Part shown: positions 8,009 through 11,105 of the stretch, piece by piece | How positions within the stretch are numbered: position 1 is the stretch's first letter | How the letters are laid out: each line of letters starts with the position of its first letter | Source: CAYRGQ01 sp964444885 | Lineage (GTDB): Bacteria; Bacteroidota; Bacteroidia; Sphingobacteriales; Sphingobacteriaceae | Length of the DNA stretch: 11,105 nt | Assembly: GCA_964444885.1 (NCBI GenBank) | Contig: CAYUIZ010000101.1 | Location: forward strand, 1-11,105 | Direction of reading: 5' to 3' | Notes under the pieces: model-generated | Seen by the model: the letters and a program-made list of their open reading frames with translations, nothing else | Told to the model about the DNA's origin: nothing | Database searches by the model: none | Program-made: the position numbers and the translations under genes

Positions 8009-11000
8009 ATGACGTTTCGTACCTTAAACGCGACCCTGTGTTGCGCGCTGTTGCTGGTTTTGCTTTCCTGTAGTGGCAAACGTCAGTCGTGGACGCTCAC
8101 GCCTGCTCCGAAGAGCAATGTGGTGATCATCGGGAATTCTTTCGCCGAGGGTTTGCAGCGCAGCAATTACTTCGAGACACTGCTGCATGCTAGCTTTCCG
8201 GACCATGAACTTCGTGTCAGAAACCTAGGGTGGAGTGCGGACGAAGTGAGCCTGCGCCCCAGGCCACTCAACTTCGGAACACTGGATGATCACTTGCGCC
8301 AGCAGGAAGCCAATGTTGTATTTGTTTGCTTTGGCATGAATGAGTCGTTTAAAGGGATAGACAGCTTGGACGCATTCAAACACGAGTTGCACGCACTGCT
8401 TACGGGCATCCAAAGCCCGCAGTACGACGGAAAGTCGAATCCGGAGATCATCTTGGTGTCACCCATTGCGCACGAAAAGCTCGAGGCGCCCCTGCCGGAC
8501 CCACGAACGCATAATAAGTCGCTCAAAGCATACACGAAAGGTATGCGGAAAGTAGCCGAAGAGCTTGGCATCCGCTTCATCGACCTCTATACGCCGACGA
8601 AAAAAATTATGCGCAACGCCGACGCCCCGATTACGGTCAATGGCATCCACTTGACTGACGAGGGATACCGGATGGCGAGTGAGATGATGGCCAAGGAACT
8701 CGACTTGCCACACGCAGCCTGGGCGCAGGACGGCGATATGGAGCAGCTTCGGGAGCTGGTGCGGATCAAGAACCAGCATTTTTTCTACCGCCACAAAGCT
8801 CAGAACGGAGAATACATCTACGGCCGTAGGCGCGGATGGGCGGGCGGGTCAGCCCTTCCTGCCGAGCTCCAAAAAATCGATGGCATGGTCGCTCGACTCG
8901 ATAGCGTGCTATGGACGAGCCAGCGCGGCGATATGGCAGCCGCACGCCAGGCAGCGATGGAGATAGCGGCCTCGGGCCAAAACCAACCGGCCCCAGACAG
9001 TCAGCCTTCCACTCGAGCCGAACTCGAGGCTGCGAAAGCAAACTTTGTACTGCCCGAGGGATACCAGATCGAGCTGTTCGCGTCCGAATTGGATTTCCCG
9101 ATTCCCAACCCGGTATCCATCACCTTTGATGCCCAAGGCAGGCTGTGGGTGGCGACGATGCCCTCCTATCCGCACTATACCCCCGGAAACCCGCCCAACG
9201 ACAAAATCATCGTGTTGGAAGATACCGATCGCGATGGCAAAGCCGACCGCCACACGGTATTTGCGGACAGCCTCTATCTTCCCCTCGGGTTTGAGTTGGG
9301 CGACGGCGGCGTGTACCTGACCCAAGCCCCGGATTTCGTCTTCCTGAAGGATACCGACGGGGATGGCAAGGCGGACTTCCGGCAAACGTTGCTGTCCGGA
9401 TTCGGAACGGAAGACTCGCACCACACCCTAAACACCTACACATGGGGGCCTGATGGCGCCCTGTATATGCACATGGGCACGTTCTTGCATACGCAGGTTG
9501 AGACGCCTTACGGACCACGACGTGGTGCGTACGGCAATACGTGGCGCTATGAGCCACGTACCATGAAACTCGATGAGTATATTTCTTATCCCTACGCCAA
9601 TCCCTGGGGAAATATATTTACCCGCGACGGCACGCATTTGATTGCCGACGTGTCGACCGGAATGAACTATTTTGCCCCGCCGCTTGCCGTAGCCATCGAT
9701 TATCCCAAGAAGCACATGGGCATGAAGGATTTCCTGACGGCTTCTGCCAAGCCCAAGACCTGTGGTATCGAAATCGTGTCGAGCCGGGCATTTCCGGAAA
9801 ACGTCCAGGGCAATATCTTGCTCAATACGTTCATCGGCTTCCAGGGCGTACGCCAACACCAGCCCTATGAGGTAGGCAGCGGTATCGCCGCTGACGAAAT
9901 CACTCCCTTGTTGCAGTCCAAAGACCCGAATTTCCGACCCGTCGACCTCCAGTTTGGGCCCGACGGCGCGTTGTACGTGGTCGATTGGTATAACCCGGTT
10001 ATTCAGCACGGCGAACAGGCTTTTAGGGATCCCAACCGCGACCAGACCCGCGGCAGAATATGGCGGATAACCCATAAAGGCATGCCCGCATTGGAAATCC
10101 TCGACTTGAGCACAATTGGCATCAGCGAGGTGCTCGATCAGCTTAAAGCCTACGAAGACCGTACCCGCTACCGTGCCCGCGTGCGCCTTCGGGAGTTTCC
10201 CGTCCAGGACGTAAGGGAGGCGCTAACGACATGGATCAAGGAATTGGATGCAGCCGACCCTGAATTTGAACAGCATAAGCTCGAAGCGCTTTGGGTATGC
10301 CAGCAACTCAACGAGCCGGACGGAGTCCTGCTGGACGAGCTGCTCGGGAGCGACCGCATTGCGGTTAGAGCCGCCGCCACCCGCGTGTTGTTTTATTGGG
10401 CAAACCGGATCGAGGGCGCGCACGATAAACTGATTGCCATGTCGCAGGACCAGTCGCCGAGGGTCAGGCTCGAAGCAATTGTGTCGTTGAGCCATTTCGC
10501 GTCCGATAAAACCGTGCACGCGTTGCTACAGGCGACCGAATTGCCGGTGGATGATTATATTGGCTATGCGCTTGCCGAGTCGTTTAAGCACCTGAAGCCC
10601 GTGTGGATGGAAATGTTCCGCAAGGACAAAAATTTCTTAGCGGATGAACCGGAAAAAGCGTATGCCTTGCTCAGGCCCCTGGCTTCGGCCGCTGAACTGC
10701 AAGTGCCCGGCTTTATCACCGAAGATCCCACGTATCCCAAATACGGCGTCGAGCCCCTTTCGGACAAGGATTTCGAACGGTTAGCAGGGGTCGCAGCTGT
10801 CGAGCGGTTCCGGGAGGCGCACCGCGATATTTTATCGCCGCCAACGGTCTCTCATGAGGCCGGACCGGATGGGCAGGCGTTGAACGAGGTTGTACTTCGC
10901 CTCAGCGCGCCGCCGGGCAAGATGGTTTTTGATCAGGAAGCGCTCACGGTTCCGGCAGGGAAAGCCGTATCGTTGATCTTTGCCAACGATGACCAGATGC

Positions 11001-11105
11001 CGCATAATATCGTTATCGGCAAGCCGGGAAGCCTGGAGAAAATTGGGCTCGCGGCGGATGAGATGTCCGTCTTGCCTGATGCATACGACAAGCATTTTGT
11101 GCCGG
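8009..11105 (+). CDS. Lipoprotein: SGNH + beta-propeller + HEAT + cupredoxin fusion (3' end outside window)
   Basis: The frame is open from the ATG at 8009 to the window edge: 1032 residues, no stop. Residues 1-21 are a lipoprotein signal with lipobox LLSC (Cys21). An SGNH domain covers about 37-235: GNS with Ser44, NLGWSADEV, GMNES, and NGIH in place of DxxH, so the usual Asp is Asn. After a linker with PAPDSQPS, a PVC-type propeller runs about 346-690, with two calcium-loop-like motifs (DTDRDGKAD at 405, DTDGDGKAD at 448), SHHTLNTYTWGPDGALY, and GPDGALYVVDWYNP. HEAT-like helices fill about 691-950. From about 957 the sequence becomes azurin/plastocyanin-like, with MPHNIVI supplying a likely copper ligand, His999; the remaining ligands lie beyond the edge. 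It is probably a membrane-anchored dehydrogenase passing electrons to copper. No CxxCH heme site is seen, but one could follow outside the window. It lies 12 bases after the esterase gene, in the same operon. Confidence 0.88.
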   Translation, partial: MTFRTLNATLCCALLLVLLSCSGKRQSWTLTPAPKSNVVIIGNSFAEGLQRSNYFETLLHASFPDHELRVRNLGWSADEVSLRPRPLNFGTLDDHLRQQEANVVFVCFGMNESFKGIDSLDAFKHELHALLTGIQSPQYDGKSNPEIILVSPIAHEKLEAPLPDPRTHNKSLKAYTKGMRKVAEELGIRFIDLYTPTKKIMRNADAPITVNGIHLTDEGYRMASEMMAKELDLPHAAWAQDGDMEQLRELVRIKNQHFFYRHKAQNGEYIYGRRRGWAGGSALPAELQKIDGMVARLDSVLWTSQRGDMAAARQAAMEIAASGQNQPAPDSQPSTRAELEAAKANFVLPEGYQIELFASELDFPIPNPVSITFDAQGRLWVATMPSYPHYTPGNPPNDKIIVLEDTDRDGKADRHTVFADSLYLPLGFELGDGGVYLTQAPDFVFLKDTDGDGKADFRQTLLSGFGTEDSHHTLNTYTWGPDGALYMHMGTFLHTQVETPYGPRRGAYGNTWRYEPRTMKLDEYISYPYANPWGNIFTRDGTHLIADVSTGMNYFAPPLAVAIDYPKKHMGMKDFLTASAKPKTCGIEIVSSRAFPENVQGNILLNTFIGFQGVRQHQPYEVGSGIAADEITPLLQSKDPNFRPVDLQFGPDGALYVVDWYNPVIQHGEQAFRDPNRDQTRGRIWRITHKGMPALEILDLSTIGISEVLDQLKAYEDRTRYRARVRLREFPVQDVREALTTWIKELDAADPEFEQHKLEALWVCQQLNEPDGVLLDELLGSDRIAVRAAATRVLFYWANRIEGAHDKLIAMSQDQSPRVRLEAIVSLSHFASDKTVHALLQATELPVDDYIGYALAESFKHLKPVWMEMFRKDKNFLADEPEKAYALLRPLASAAELQVPGFITEDPTYPKYGVEPLSDKDFERLAGVAAVERFREAHRDILSPPTVSHEAGPDGQALNEVVLRLSAPPGKMVFDQEALTVPAGKAVSLIFANDDQMPHNIVIGKPGSLEKIGLAADEMSVLPDAYDKHFVP

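Overview
The window holds six genes, all on the + strand, plus one doubtful small ORF; I see no RNA genes, mobile elements or CRISPR. It looks like a chromosomal catabolic locus from a Bacteroidota-like bacterium of moderate GC (a marine or plant-litter Cytophagales/Saprospiria type is my guess; Rhodothermota or Balneolota are possible). The reasons are A-rich start contexts mostly lacking Shine-Dalgarno sequences, one candidate Bacteroidota-style TAnnTTTG promoter element, a GxDLY-type SGNH hydrolase, and large propeller/HEAT/cytochrome dehydrogenases typical of Planctomycetes-Verrucomicrobia and Cytophagales. No rRNA or other marker gene is present, so this placement is inference.

Layout. 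(1) Bases 1-2665: the 3' part of a secreted dehydrogenase-like protein: end of a beta-propeller, a long HEAT-repeat region, a cytochrome c heme site (CQTCH) and a beta-rich tail. (2) 2821-4107: a Tat-exported Gfo/Idh/MocA oxidoreductase lacking the usual EKP lysine. (3) 4108-4395: a 288-base spacer with a candidate promoter, a small inverted repeat and a doubtful 57-codon ORF. (4) 4396-7996: a tight run of an IlvD/Edd sugar-acid dehydratase, an SDR dehydrogenase and a secreted GxDLY-type SGNH esterase. (5) 8009-11105: a lipoprotein that runs off the window and is clearly related to gene 1, built as SGNH hydrolase + propeller + HEAT + cupredoxin.

Working model (inference). Secreted SGNH enzymes remove ester groups from a polysaccharide-derived sugar. 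Propeller dehydrogenases on the outer side of the inner membrane, or on the cell surface, may oxidise the sugar and pass electrons to a c-type heme (gene 1) or a copper centre (gene 6). The resulting aldonate would be dehydrated in the cytoplasm by the IlvD/Edd enzyme to a 2-keto-3-deoxy acid, with the SDR acting either on the sugar or on the keto-deoxy acid. The window shows no transporter, lactonase, aldolase or regulator, so the pathway is incomplete here and the substrate cannot be named. The most notable point is the pair of paralogous propeller/HEAT proteins bracketing the cluster with two different redox modules at their C-termini.
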